Shown here: piece by piece, positions 1 to 11,500 of the stretch
Position numbering within the stretch: the stretch's first letter is position 1
Layout: every line of letters begins with the position of its first letter
NCBI GenBank assembly: GCA_014155875.1
Contig: JACEFZ010022436.1
Span: 1 to 64,000, forward strand
Reading direction: 5' to 3'
Origin: Cepaea nemoralis
Taxonomy: Eukaryota > Mollusca > Gastropoda > Stylommatophora > Helicidae
DNA: 64,000 nucleotides
Program-made: the position numbers and the translations under genes
The notes under the pieces: generated by a model
The model's input: only the letters and a program-made list of their open reading frames with translations
The model's database searches: none
Told to the model about the DNA's origin: nothing

Positions 1-2101
1 CTTTCTTTTCCCACCCCCCCAGACTTTGTCAAAGGCTTTCTTCAGATCTATCCATGCAGCAAGCACCAGATTCTTCTCTTGGAATGCATTCTCAATTTCT
101 TGAGAGAGGTAGGTTGTCTGATCTTCTTTAGAGTAGCACTGCCTAAAGCCAGCCTGCTGTGGCACAAGGATGTTTTTACTTTCAATGTACCGCTGCAGTC
201 TGTGATTGATGATGTGCTCCATTGCTTTGCAGAGACAGCTGGTGAGGCTAATTGGTCCGTAGCTAGAGGCGTTGGAACCGTCTTTCTCTGATTTTAGGAG
301 GGGTATCATGATTGCTTCTCTTCAGGCTTGTGGAACACTACCTGAGGTCCAGCTGTTATTGAAGATCTGCAACAACTTTGCTTCGGCCTCTGTTCCTAGG
401 TTCTTGATCATTTCATTGAAGATACCATCAGCTCCTGGTGACTTTCTCATTTTCAGTTTTGATATGGCTAGCTCCAGTTCACTGATTGTGATAAATGTCT
501 CCAGAACCTCATGTACTGTTTCATTCTGTCCTGTGTGTTGCCATTTCTCTCGAATATCTTGTTGTTTCTCTGGACTAATGTCAATATTGTTATCTTTTAA
601 TGAGTCCACAAAATGGTAAGCTGCTTGCTTTCCTGGATGTTTCCATATTTATGTAGTTCAATTTTTGAGTTTCTCCCTGTGCCTTTATCGTTAAGTTGTT
701 TTATTAGCTTCCACAATTTCCTTGTGTCTCTTTCAAAGTTCAGTTTTCTCCTGCCAGCTTTTCCATCTAGCCTGCAGCTTGGCCCTATGAAATTGGGGTC
801 TGCGTGCTGGTATTTATTGTGGTGCTCTTGGCTGGGTTTGGTCTCAACAGTTAGAAAAACTGGCCAATGGTCACTGCCACCAAGTTGTTTCCCAACAATT
901 TGTATAATGTTCTACTCCAGGTCTGGTGAATGAAAAGACAGGTCAGGTGTAGTTGTAGTCTGCCATGATCTCAAGTAGAAAGTATGTGGGTCGGATGGCT
1001 TGTTAATCAAGATGAATCTATTCTCATCCTGCCAGTCTTCCAGTCTCTCTCCTCTCTGATCCATGTGATCATAGCCCCAGCTCTGCGAGTGGCTGTTGAA
1101 ATCGCCACACACAATAATTTTTTCTTTTATTGGTAGTGTGTCCAGTGCCTGTGGGTGGTCACTTGTACAGTAGTAATTGATCAGATGAAGGTCTGTATTG
1201 CCTGTCTCAAGTTTCAGTGTCTGATACTCAGCCCCTTCAATGTAAATTTCAATTTGATAAGCAGTGATGTTATTTTTTACAAAGGTCAGTATCCCACCCT
1301 TTTGCCTGTCTTTTCATTCAGATTGGTAACACTGGTAGCCTCTGATTTGCAAGCAATATATGCTTACTTTTTCTTGGTCCAAGATGTTTTCTAGTTCTAT
1401 TTTTGTGTTGCTGACTCCCCCCGCATTCCAGTGCATTATTTTTAGTCTTTCTCAGGACATCTGAGAAGGACCTCCCCCCCAGAAGGTTAACCCGGTCAAC
1501 AAATGCCTGCAGATGTTAGATGTGTCTGCCTAACGGCGCAAGAACGCAGAGTAAACAGGCACAACGCAATCACGTCCGGACAAAAAAGTCCGGATGAACG
1601 CAGAAGAAGAAGAATAAGAAGAAGGACCTCCAGTAGCTGTGGTTGGACCCTTTCGGGGCATATTACCCGAAACTGCACCTACCTTGGAGGGGGGGGGGGG
1701 GGCAAAAACCTTAACATTTAGCAGTAGTCGACATATTTCATTATGTGTAATTGTGTGGCATCCTGATTTCTGTGGTGCTCCTTCTGGCTGGTTGCCTCCA
1801 TCTTCAGCACCTTTCCTTTGCTAGAGCAGACTGTGGTCTCTTGAGTTTAGGTGTGAAGGCACGCAGACACATGTCTGCGCATGCATGTACGTGCATACAC
1901 ATCTAGAGTGTTCTGGTTATTTCTCGGCGCCAGTGACACGACGCCGCCACTTCTCCTGTTAGTTAAAACAGCTCCGCCAGAAGGCCAGGAGTTGGACTTT
2001 TGCTGCTGAGGTGATGAATGCATGAGCCATTGGGGTATTTATGCAAGGTTGTGCGCTCACCCCAACCCCGCCCCTGGCTACATACAGCAACATTTGAAAC
2101 C
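1..2101 (-). mobile_element. Family-2 LINE, 5' part, cut by the left window edge
   Basis: This is a decayed non-LTR retrotransposon copy that follows the better copy at 30,645-34,777 in order and orientation. Read on the minus strand, 2101-1440 is 5' UTR and the coding region begins near 1436. Endonuclease remains lie at 1112-912 (GDFNSHSQSWGY, then TPDLSF). A linker and start of reverse transcriptase lie at 609-322 (KSPGADGI). The last bases before the edge encode WIDLKKAFDKVW, RT motif A. Compared with the other copy it lacks about 275 bp near position 845 and has stops and frameshifts, so it is dead. Its 5' end at 2101 matches the 5' end near 34,669 of the other copy. A short SINE has inserted into its 5' UTR at 1476-1619. 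The 3' half lies outside the window. Confidence 0.85.
1476..1619 (+). mobile_element. SINE-GAA copy 1 (short GAA-tailed repeat)
   Basis: This 144-bp insertion ends in a GAA-rich tail and is flanked by a perfect 12-bp target-site duplication, agaaggacctcc, at 1464-1475 and 1620-1631. It interrupts the 5' UTR of the family-2 LINE. Its body (ggttaacccggtcaac near its start, cctaacggcgcaagaacgc in the middle) recurs at 24138, 45094, 46408 and 54560, and as the last ~140 bp of the full-length LINE ending at 13023. It has no open reading frame and I see no clear tRNA A and B boxes. Confidence 0.85.
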
Positions 2102-2636
2102 AAAAAAGGTGTTACGAAAACTGCAAAAACAAGCGACCTTAAATCTAGTTGGTTGAATGTGGTCAAAAGAAGAGCCAAGTACAGTCTGAGCAAGACTGAG
2201 TGGACTGATATAGGTGGGAAAATAACATCTAGAGATGGGCGAATAGCAGTTTCTCAGAGGATACAATCAGGGAGATAGTTGGAGATTTATTGCAAAAAAA
2301 GTTCATTGATTGATTGATGTCCAACTTGGACACTAACTATAAATGGGAAATCAAAATCTGAAATTGTGTATTCAAAATCACCAATCTCAGACTATATTCA
2401 CCATCATCACTTTGTCGACCCTGTGATGAAGCCTGCTAGTTTCCAGCATGTTCTTTTGTATGATCTGATGGTATTTGTTTTTTTTTCCATGATCTGTCCA
2501 TTTACATTGTTACTGTCAACTTTTCCCTTCATCATGGCTTTAAGTAGATTATTCTGCCATTTAATGTGGCCTGAGTAACCTGCCTTTCTCATTAATATTT
2601 CCCTAAAAAATAAACAGTGTGATATATAAACCCAAG

Positions 2637-2865
2637 GTTGTTTTTTTTTTTTAAAGCATATCCTTTTTACAGGACTTAGCTGTCAACACCAGCATCTTTC
2701 AGCTGTATGTAGATCTCTTGGCAAGATTACACTCAGTAGTTTGCCATTGCTTTCTGAGCGGCCGGCTCACATACCCCGTAAGTTACCGATGCGTTTCGAA
2801 CCACTGCTGATTTGAACCGTTATCACGTTACCTGACGAGAGTATACGAGATTACGGAGAAAAGTC
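2637..2865 (-). mobile_element. SINE-C insertion (tRNA-derived type)
   Basis: This 229-bp insertion is flanked by an exact 11-bp target-site duplication, ataaacccaag, at 2626-2636 and 2866-2876. It belongs to the SINE-C family also seen at 18,655, 20,084, 20,795, 51,140, 55,083 and 55,822. All share a gtttcgaac-like box and the 3' block containing cttggcaag and tagtttgccattg (as read on plus). It has no counterpart at the matching place in duplication copy R. Confidence 0.7.
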
Positions 2866-3194
2866 ATAAACCCAAGTACACACTGCATTATATTAGTTAC
2901 ATTTTCATGAGACTTATGTCACTTACCCAAAACTGTTAACCAAACAACAACAAAACAGAATTTTCAAATATATGATCACATCATCAATATTTATTTATTA
3001 TTGTCAAAGTATTTCATTTGTTTTTATGTACAATTCACATGCATTTATATATCAGCAGTAATTTTTATGAAACATACATTTAAAAGAAACCATGTTTTAT
3101 TATTAACAGTAAAGTAACATAACCCATCAATAGACATAACAATACCAGTAATGTTAAATAAATATATCACTTTGTGGTATATGTCTATTATCGA

Positions 3195-3330
3195 CATGCA
3201 CTTAAAAGATGTTTCATAAAGAGAAAAGAAAAATTACAACCGGATTGAGATTACTGAGAAGAATGCTCAGTGTATCAAGAGAGAAAATCAGAAATGAAGA
3301 AATAAGGACTAATTATGCAGGACAGTTATA
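3195..3330 (+). pseudogene. RTE-like C-terminal relic, shortened
   Basis: This fragment matches the start of the relic at 47,288-47,600 (ITTGLRLLRRMLS..REKIRNEE) but then loses about 320 bp relative to it and joins sequence equivalent to 47,690. It is the tail of an old reverse transcriptase reading frame and is non-functional. Confidence 0.5.
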
Positions 3331-3609
3331 ATAATGCTGGTCATGTTGAATGATTATATCACATCATGGTGTACATAATTAATCATAGAAGGGAGAGTGG
3401 GGTGTCAAACTGACTGCCTTGTGTGCTTTTGGTTGTTTCCCTACTTGTATTGTGCAATCCAAATCAAATATGAACCCATGGTCTTCAGTGTGTGAGACAG
3501 CTTTCTAAATGTCTGCTAAACATTCACTGTGAGAGAGTGCCTATACATGTAGGACAGACTATCATGATATTCTTTTCTAAACTGACTCTGTAAGTTTTAA
3601 ATTTTGCCA

Positions 3610-5946
3610 CACCTCGACAGCATTTACAGCAATCAAGCACACGGATGTATATTTTAGAATATGGATCAAAGGGCAACTGCCAAAAGAAACCCTGTCTATT
3701 GTAGGTATTGTAAAGTCTACATCGGATCTAAACAACAGCTTTGTCTTTCATCATCTGTGGTAGAGGTAACCTGTTGACACGGTTCTCACGGCCAGGGGTT
3801 GTCCCCACAGCAGATGATACTTCCACAAACGCCAGCCTGAACAGGGACATTGGCTGTGAAGACATCTCACCAAGCAGATTCAAACACTGCGTACGGGCTT
3901 TTTCTTTCCAGATATGAACGAACAGGTGTGTTATGCATTAGTGAAGTCAGGTCATATTTTGTAAGCCACATGATGTCAACAAAATGACGAGCCAGGGACA
4001 CATTATTGCTTATAAGTGCTGTGCATAAAGGAGATATTTCAAATGTGGGATCATCATGTGAGAAGTAGTTAAAGTATTTGTCTGATCTTACACTTATGGG
4101 CCCTGTTCCATTATTTATAAGTTTACAAATAATGTCTCTGTCATTACAAAATAAAATTCTGTGTAGCATTTTATGTTGTAAATAACACAAAGAGGCACCT
4201 CGAGCAAGGAACAGTTCTAAGCAGTCTGTTATGTCTTTATTACGAACATATGACCCAGGCTGGAAATATGACACTGCTGTCTTTGTCCTGTCAATTTTTC
4301 CGACAGCATTAATGTCAGCTCCTGCATCCAGTAGAATCTGTAGAATCTCTTTTCTGTATCTGCTTGCAGCCAACATTAATGGTGACAGGCCATCATTATT
4401 TTGCAAATTAACATCACAGCCTGCATTGATTAGAATGGTTACAATGTCATTGGTTCCGTGGTCATAGCCACCATCAGCGGTTCTGTTTATTGCATGCAGC
4501 AAGGCTGTATTGCCATTGATATCAGTCATATTGATATCAGGGTTGTGATTTATCACCCCCTTGACCACAGCTACATTGCTGTATCTTGCTGCTTGCATCA
4601 AAACTGTCAGTCCTTCGTTATTTTGTGAGTTGACAAAATATTGGTCTTTAACACATCTGATTAGAAATTCAGCATTGCTATCACAGCCTTGATAGACAGC
4701 ATAGGAAAAGGCACTATCACCTTCATTGTCTCTCCAGTTAATGTCAGCCCCGTAGTCTAATAGTAACCGAAGAAGATCTGTACTATTGGCGGTTAAAGCC
4801 ACAAGCATTAATGGTGATGCGTCACCATGAATATTAGGAGAAGCCCCATTTTCAAGCAGCACTTTAACTACTGTAGCTTAGACGCGTGGCACATAGCTTT
4901 CCTACCTAGAACCAGATACAGAGGAGTGTGGCCACCACATGTTTCTACCAGCTTATTTACATCAGCTCCTTTCCAAATTAGAAATGAGGCAATTTCTCCA
5001 TCTCCAGACCCCGCTAACAATCGTTCCCAACAAGGATTCTTGCCCGTAATGTCGAATACAATATCAATAAAATGGCCTATGAATTCAACATTTCTCCCTC
5101 TTACTGCTGATAACAACAAATTCTGCTGATGTTTACAAATATATTGTTGAGTTTCATGCTTGCAATACTCAAGCAGGAAGTTAATGTAGGCCACACTCTG
5201 ATGATGTATAAAACTGTATAAAGCGCCGCCGACATCAAAATTTACACCAAGCTGCAGTAGAAGTTTAGCACAATCTGTGTGGCCATGGACAAGGGCCAGG
5301 ACAACTGGTGAGTAAATAAATAATTCATCATCACGAATATTGGCTCCAAATTTTAACAACACTTTAATCACGTCATAATGACCATATTCTGCTGCGATAC
5401 TTAACGGGGGATACCCACCGGTCCATTCTGTCTTGTTCAGATCAGCACCATGCTGGCAGAGCAACTCAACCAGAGGATAACTGCCAGCTCCAGCTGCCAC
5501 ATACACAGGGGAAACTGTTGGCCCACCATTCACATCCGCTCCTAATTCCAAGAGTCGTTTGACCATTGAAATATGATCTTTAGTAATCGGACTAAATTCA
5601 CTATAAAATAGTTTGTTGTAGGCATTACTGGACCATCCTGATCTTAACTTGTCATCTAACACTACACAGTCTAAAAATATATCCAGAAATTTCACATTAC
5701 AAGTTTGAACGGCAATGTGTAGGGGTGTTTCTTCACTTGTATAAAAAGTATATTTATTTGCTCTCCTCCATACAGCATCAGAAAGTTCCCTACTCAACAG
5801 TTGCATCAACTGGGGTGCATTCATGCCTGTGTTGAGTCCTATGTTTTCAGTAGCATGCCTTCCTTCTTGTGTCGGATATTCTTCTGCTGATTGGATCCTG
5901 TCTGCTGCAGCAAGTCTTGACATCTTCTGTTCTGATAGTTTCTAAC
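3610..5946 (-). pseudogene. Ankyrin-repeat/SOCS-box gene, frameshifted duplicate
   Basis: This is the L-copy paralogue of the intact gene at 47,862-50,183. Codons from 5923 down to 4868 give 351 residues of N-terminal sequence and ankyrin repeats. A one-base deletion next to 4870, where R has a g, creates an immediate TAG. The frame then resumes from 4862 to 3867 (331 residues). A second frameshift near 3890-3905 replaces the YLEKKKYKQCLNLL stretch of the intact protein. Sequence for the SOCS box, including LPLP, can still be read downstream in another frame (about 3,730-3,880), and a further one-base change near 3,740 disturbs the tail. At the 5' side, tttcag at 5947-5952 (read on minus) is the same acceptor-like site as in R. 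It is probably a pseudogene unless the frameshifts are sequencing errors. Confidence 0.85.
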
Positions 5947-5947
5947 C

Positions 5948-6949
5948 TGAAATGTAAGTACAAAAACTTGGGTGTTACTATGATTAAATGTAATAAATAT
6001 TAGTCCAAAAATTATTAAAAGGGTTGCACAAAAAGTTCTATATTACCTGTTTTTTTTACCAAAAATTTTGCTACACTGTTTCCATAAGCATATGCTCAAT
6101 TGTAGTCACCAGCAGAGATAGTGTCATTGTAATAGTTCACAAAAATGACAGTTGCTAACAAGGACCTACCTAATAATGAATTTTTGGAGAAATAAAGATT
6201 GATTGATTGATCTAGGAACCGACATCACAGCATTCGGGACATTCCCATAAGCTCTCCGTCCCCATCCTCAGCAACCAGCGAAGAGTAAATAAAGAATAAT
6301 TCATAATGTCTATTTGATAGCTAAATTGTGTGAAGGTAAGTGGGAAGTTCATAGTTGTGGTTTCAGGGAGTGAAGAGACCAAGTTGCATGAATGGCCATG
6401 TTGGCATTTCCTGCCACAGCCAAAATCTTAAACATGTTGGAGCGTACAGATGCCATTATTCATCTAAATGATCACATAGCAAGGCAGAAATTGCCCTTAC
6501 AGCTTTCTGGCAGGGGGTAAAGTGTGATGACAATAATCAGTGCCCTTGAAGATCAGAAGGTATGCACACAATGGGTTCTTCAAAAGCTGACCAAAGATAA
6601 ATTGCATGTTCTGACCATTTGAAGTGTCTTGATGCCAATGTGAAGCATTTTTGTCATGGATCTTCACAGGTGGTGAAAACTAAGAGCACCGTAAAAGTGA
6701 AAGAAGATTGTCAGGTGAAAGCATGTGTAAATTAAGAATCCAGTTATGTTTTGTTTTTTTTGTTCATGTTATACTGAGGCAGAGAAGGATATCAAGAAAT
6801 GGGTTTATCTTATTAATGAGATGTCTGCTTTCATGTGCAATGTTTTTCAGTGTCTTCTTGACAGACAAGATGTCATATTGAAATAGCACTTATAAACATA
6901 GGTATGTTCTTAAAGACCTGTTAAAATCCATACTTATAGATTTGCCTAA
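5948..6949. other. Non-coding duplicated DNA upstream of the pseudogene
   Basis: No convincing coding sequence is visible. Most of it aligns with 50,208-50,884 in copy R. L has extra blocks near 6,200-6,290 and 6,415-6,640 that R lacks. The block would hold 5' flank or intron of the ankyrin gene, but I see no recognisable promoter element. Confidence 0.5.
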
Positions 6950-7161
6950 GTGCCAGGGGCTTTAGATGTGAATATCATTGTAGCCTATCTAATGAATAAT
7001 ATGCCTATGTTATACTGATAATCATGAGCAGAATTAGAAATAAGATGAAATCAGAATTCACTGATGAACAATGTGGATCTGAAGAGGGAAATGGCACAAA
7101 TAGTGTCATATAAATTCTCAGGACAATATCATTATGATCTATAAAGTAAAAATAGATGTGA
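6950..7161 (+). pseudogene. RTE-like reverse transcriptase relic
   Basis: Conceptual translation gives fragments typical of RTE-like elements: IIMSRIRNKMKSE, then DEQCG, then a decayed ILRTI. The same relic lies at 50,885-51,138 in R, where it extends to IDLYFCFMDLIKA. It predates the segmental duplication. The L copy breaks off at about 7161, where unrelated sequence begins. Confidence 0.6.
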
Positions 7162-7696
7162 CAAAGCTCAACTGGAAGGCATACTGAAGGACCTGAGATC
7201 AAAGTTCAACAGCATGGAGGAAGAAAGAGACAAGACGCAGGAGACAGATAACAGCAACTCAGCGCATCCTTTGCAAACCGTAAGCAAATTCAGCAGAAAA
7301 TTGAGTAGGATGTCGCTTGAATGGCTGCCATATAGGGCTGAGACAGCAGATTATCAAAAATACAAGAATACAGAGACAAGACAGAAGACACTCTGAAAAG
7401 ATCCAAGAAGAAAGAGAACACATAGAACTGCTCAAGTAAAAGAACAAAACATCTCAACCAGAAAGCACATAGTCCCAGACAGAAGAAGAAGCAACAGAAG
7501 AAAAAATAGAAGAGAAGGAAGAAGACACCCAGACCAATACCAAGTGTATAGGGAGGTCATGAATCGGTATCACTATCCACCAAGATTGTACTATCGAACT
7601 GTCCAAGATACACAAAATCAAAGAGGACTGAGAAGATTCGAAGACAAACCAAGACTGGGAATTAGGTGGAACACCAGGAGAGACGACAACTGGTAA
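7162..7696 (+). pseudogene. Gag/ORF1-like coding fragment with coiled coil and basic tail
   Basis: One frame is open from about 7162 to 7696 except for a single TGA at 7394-7396. It begins with a heptad-rich stretch (QLEGILKDLRSKFN, then MEEERDKTQ). It continues through SLEWLPYRAETADYQKYKN into a strongly arginine-rich region (DRRRSNRRKNRREGRRH), and ends in a Tyr/Arg-rich tail finishing RWNTRRDDNW. A coiled coil followed by a basic region is what ORF1 or gag-like nucleic-acid-binding proteins of retroelements look like. No zinc knuckle or RRM is visible and I cannot assign a family. It replaces the sequence found at 51,108-51,500 in R, so it is an L-specific insertion or replacement. Confidence 0.45.
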
Positions 7697-7959
7697 AGCT
7701 CCCTGAAGAAAACAACACCATATGATGGGGCCGTTACACAATTAAACCAGGCCTTAACAAGTTTGTGACTGTCCAGATATATAAAACCACAAGGATGAAA
7801 CGAACATAATTGGAGCCATTCAAACTTTTTCAAGGAAGCAAATATACACATCTATATGTATGAAAGAAGAAGTTCTAGACACACTATAAGGGCCCCAACT
7901 TCACCAGCATTGATATAGTCGATGGTTGAATGGGGCCATTTAAGTGAGCACATAATGAG

Positions 7960-8033
7960 ATCAGAGCTGCAGTAGAATAGTTGCTAGCACTCTTGCCTGC
8001 CAGCCCAGAGCTCATGGGTTCAAATTCCCATCA
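7960..8033 (+). mobile_element. SINE-A, 5' head, split by the family-1 LINE
   Basis: This is the tRNA-like head of a SINE. An A-box-like stretch (tagttgctagcac) is followed by a strong B box (gggttcaaattcc). The LINE at 8034-13023 inserted immediately after it and the SINE body resumes at 13036. An uninterrupted copy lies at 51,519-51,740. Confidence 0.75.
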
Positions 8034-8071
8034 CCCCTCTGCTGTGTGTCCACCGTGACGAGGTAGAGGGG
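8034..8071 (+). promoter_or_regulatory. 5'-terminal hairpin of the family-1 LINE
   Basis: The first seven bases, cccctct (8034-8040), pair perfectly with agagggg (8065-8071) around a 24-nt loop containing gtgtgtccacc. The two non-coding LINE derivatives keep this arrangement with longer pure C and G arms (36,871-36,910 and 59,868-59,913). This suggests a retained RNA structure at the element 5' end. Its function is unknown. Translation, RNA protection or end-of-template handling are possible. Confidence 0.55.
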
Positions 8072-8179
8072 CTTGTGCGTCCCAATGACCCCAAGAGCTA
8101 TGCCGACGGTAGCACAGCTACTGGTAGGGCCACCCATGTCGGACAGGTCAAGGGAGAGGGACCAGACGAAGAGACACAC

Positions 8180-8415
8180 AAACCTGCTGCCTTGTAGGTA
8201 GACAGGGGACAGTCAAAGGCTAGGGAAAGCACCCCGAATACATGCTTGTCAAAATCGGATGTACTGAGCCACAGGCTTGACAAAGCAGTGCAACGTAAAA
8301 CCTGCTGCCTTGTAGGTACACTGGGGACAGTCAAAGGCTAGGGAAAGCATCCCGAATAAATGCTTGTCGAAATCGGATGTACTGAGCCACTAGGCTTGAC
8401 AAAGCAGTGCAACGT
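8180..8415 (+). repeat. 5' UTR tandem duplication, 118-bp unit x2
   Basis: Two consecutive units start at aaacctgctgcc (8180 and 8298) and end at agtgcaacgt (8296 and 8415). They differ at a handful of positions. They sit about 110-345 bp upstream of the reading frame. Tandem 5' UTR units in some LINEs act as promoter modules; that role is only inferred here. Confidence 0.85.
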
Positions 8416-8499
8416 AACTTAATTCATGATGTCACAAATCAAAATTAATCGTTATGGTGCTAATCCCGTGAAGTCCCATCAGGCGGCGATAGTGCCGGG

Positions 8500-8517
8500 C
8501 CCCCTACCTTGAGGGGG
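8500..8517 (+). promoter_or_regulatory. Short G/C hairpin just before the LINE start codon
   Basis: CCCCC at 8500-8504 and GGGGG at 8513-8517 can pair around an 8-nt loop, taccttga. The likely first ATG is at 8525. The position could influence ribosome loading, but there is no independent support. Confidence 0.35.
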
Positions 8518-8524
8518 TCCACCC

Positions 8525-11500
8525 ATGACTACTGGTGGTCACCTTCCCCTGTGCTGTGGAGTCAAGGCACAGAGGAGTAGGTTAAGAGCTATTGACCAAA
8601 TACCCCGGACACTCAACATACTACAGTGGAATGCCGAAGGAGTTTACAAGAAGAAAGACTCCCTAACACAGCGTCTTCATAAAGATAGAATAGATGTGGC
8701 ATGCATTCAAGAGACACACCTCAACGCCAATCACAAATTCTCAGTCAGAGGATATCAGGCCACACGTTTCGACCGCGAAGGACACAAAGGAGGAGTTCTA
8801 ATACTTACACGAAATACAATACCTTGCAGCGAAAGTATCTGTGATCTCTGACAACCAAACGGAAATTATAGGTGTTGATATAATGATAAAGGACGTGAAA
8901 ATAAGAATCTACAATCTGTATAGCCCAGCAGATAAGGACCTTAAACTCTCAAACATGAAAATAACTGACACAAACTGCATTATTGTCGGAGACTTTAATA
9001 GCCGTTCAGAAAGATGGGGATACCCAGATACTGACAAAAGAGGAGATGAATTGGAGGACTGGGAAATAGACTCAAATCTCCATCTACTCAACAAAGCGGA
9101 TGACACACCGAGCTTCTACTCCAGAAGATGGCTTACCACTTCTACTCCAGACTTAGCTTTCTGCACAGGAGACATCCTCCACAAAATCGATCGCCATGTG
9201 CTGGACCAATTAGCAGGTAGTGACCACAGACCAATCAAGCTTGTAATGAATATGGAGTATGTTCCACAGGAACAAAAGCCCTTGCCCCGCTGGAATTACA
9301 AACGAGCAGATTGGGACAGATTTGCCATACTAACAGACAAATATTGTGAAAACATAAATACACGATATGGCAACATAAAGCAAATGGTGGAAAGTCTAAA
9401 CAGAGCGATAATACAGGCAGCCACTGAGTCCATTCCTAGAGGAGCGAGGAAAAATTACAAACCATACTGGACTGAAGAACTACAAAGTTTGGAGGACAAA
9501 GTTGAAGATGCCAGGAAGACAGCAGAGAGAGAACAAACAATTGAAGCGAATATCTCTCTCAAAGCCATCTCAGCAAAATATAAAAGAACAGTAAATCAAA
9601 CAACAAGAGATTGTTGGAGGGAAAAAACAGAAAACCTGAATTTTGACAGGGATGGAAACAAACTATGGAAACTAGTGAAAGCCATGAACAATGAAGGACC
9701 TAGAAACAAACAAATAACAATTAAACAAGGAAATGCCTTACTTACAGGAAAAAAGGCTGCAAATGCACTAATGGAACACTATGCAAATGCAAACCACATT
9801 GATATTACAACCGAACAGAAGAAAGCAATCAAAGACAAACAGATACATCATAGAAATACAGAGACAGCAGCAGAATATATGAATGGCAAATCTAACAATG
9901 GAAGAAATGGAACAGGCAATGAATACCCTAAAAAAGAAGAAATCACCAGGAAAGGATGGAATCACAAATGAAATGCTAATAGGACTAGGCACCAAGGCAA
10001 AGAAGAAACTACTAGCAGTCCTAAATAACAGCTGGAAGAGAGGAATAGTCCCACAGGCATGGAAGGAAGCTATACTAATACCAATCCCAAAGAAAGGAAA
10101 AGACCTGGAAGAACCAAATGGCTATCGACCTATCAGTCTACTTAGCTGTGTAGGAAAATTAATGGAACGCATTATCAATGGCAGGCTAACATGGCATCTG
10201 GAAGAAAACAAACTCTTAACACCACACCAAGCAGGATTAAGAAAGTACAGATCCACTGAAGATCAAATAACCTATATAGCTCAGGAAATAGAGGATGCCT
10301 TCCAAGAGAAAAAGCACACACTAGCAGTCTGGATAGATTTAGAAAAAGCATTTGATAAAGTATGGAAGGAAGGACTGAAAGTAAAACTGCAAAACATGCA
10401 TGTTTGTGGAAAAATGTATAAATGGATCAGCCACTACCTTGAGAACAGAACTGCCAGGACAAAAGTACAAGGACAAACAAGCAAAATGATGCTGCTGGAG
10501 CAAGGTGTCCCCCAAGGAGGAGTTCTTTCACCAACATTATTCCTAGCATATATAAATGACATCACAGAAAATTTTCCAGCCAGAGTACACACATCCTCCT
10601 TTGCAGATGACCTAGCCATATGGACATCTGAAGAATATATTAGTACAGCTAACAGCAGAATACAGCAAGCCTTATTAGCGCTAGAGGACTGGTCAAAATC
10701 ATGGCTAGTGAAGATAAGTGAGGAGAAAACAACATGCACAGTGTTCTCCCTCTCAAATAAAACTCAGCAACCTAAGCTGGTATTGAATGGAAAAATATTG
10801 CGCCATGAAGAAAATCCAAACTATCTAGGAGTCACCTTTGATCGTCGCCTGACATGGAAGACACAGGTTGAGAAAAATCGAACAAGAGCAAGGCAAAGAA
10901 TGGCAATCATGAAAAAGCTTGCTGGTACAACGTGGGGAGCAGATGAGAAAGTTCTCAAGAAGTTATATACTGGACGGGTGAGGCCAGTACTGGAATATGG
11001 CATTGCAGCTTGGGCAACAGCAGCTAAGTCAAACTTTAACAAAATAAGTAGAGTCCAAAACCAAGGAATGCGAATCATAACTGGAAGCCTGAAGACAACG
11101 CCTATTAATGAACTAGAAAAGATCACTTGTTTACAACCAATGCAGGATAGAAGAGATAGCAGAGCCCAGCAACAAGCAGAAAAATTTAGAAGATTGACAG
11201 ACCACCCTATGTACAACAGATTTAATGGTTTTGGAAAGGGAAGACTGAAGCGTAGCAACTTTGTAGAAACTGCAAAACGAAGGATTAGGGCAGATCCTAT
11301 ACTTAACATATCAACAGTCAAGCCCATATACAATGCACACAAGTTCCCAGCTTGGAGACAGCAGCAACTGCCTGAGATGATAGAAAACATTCCTGGTATT
11401 GAGAAAAAGAATACTCAGCATGAAACCGAAAGAAGAGAAATAACCCTAAACTACATAAAAGAACATTACCCAAGCAGGAATTGGACCCATGCATATACAG

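Noticed and set aside
7454..7851. Minus-strand hydrophobic frames (possible membrane protein)
   Set aside because: They are antisense to the arginine-rich plus-strand frame. The hydrophobicity follows from the complementary codons.
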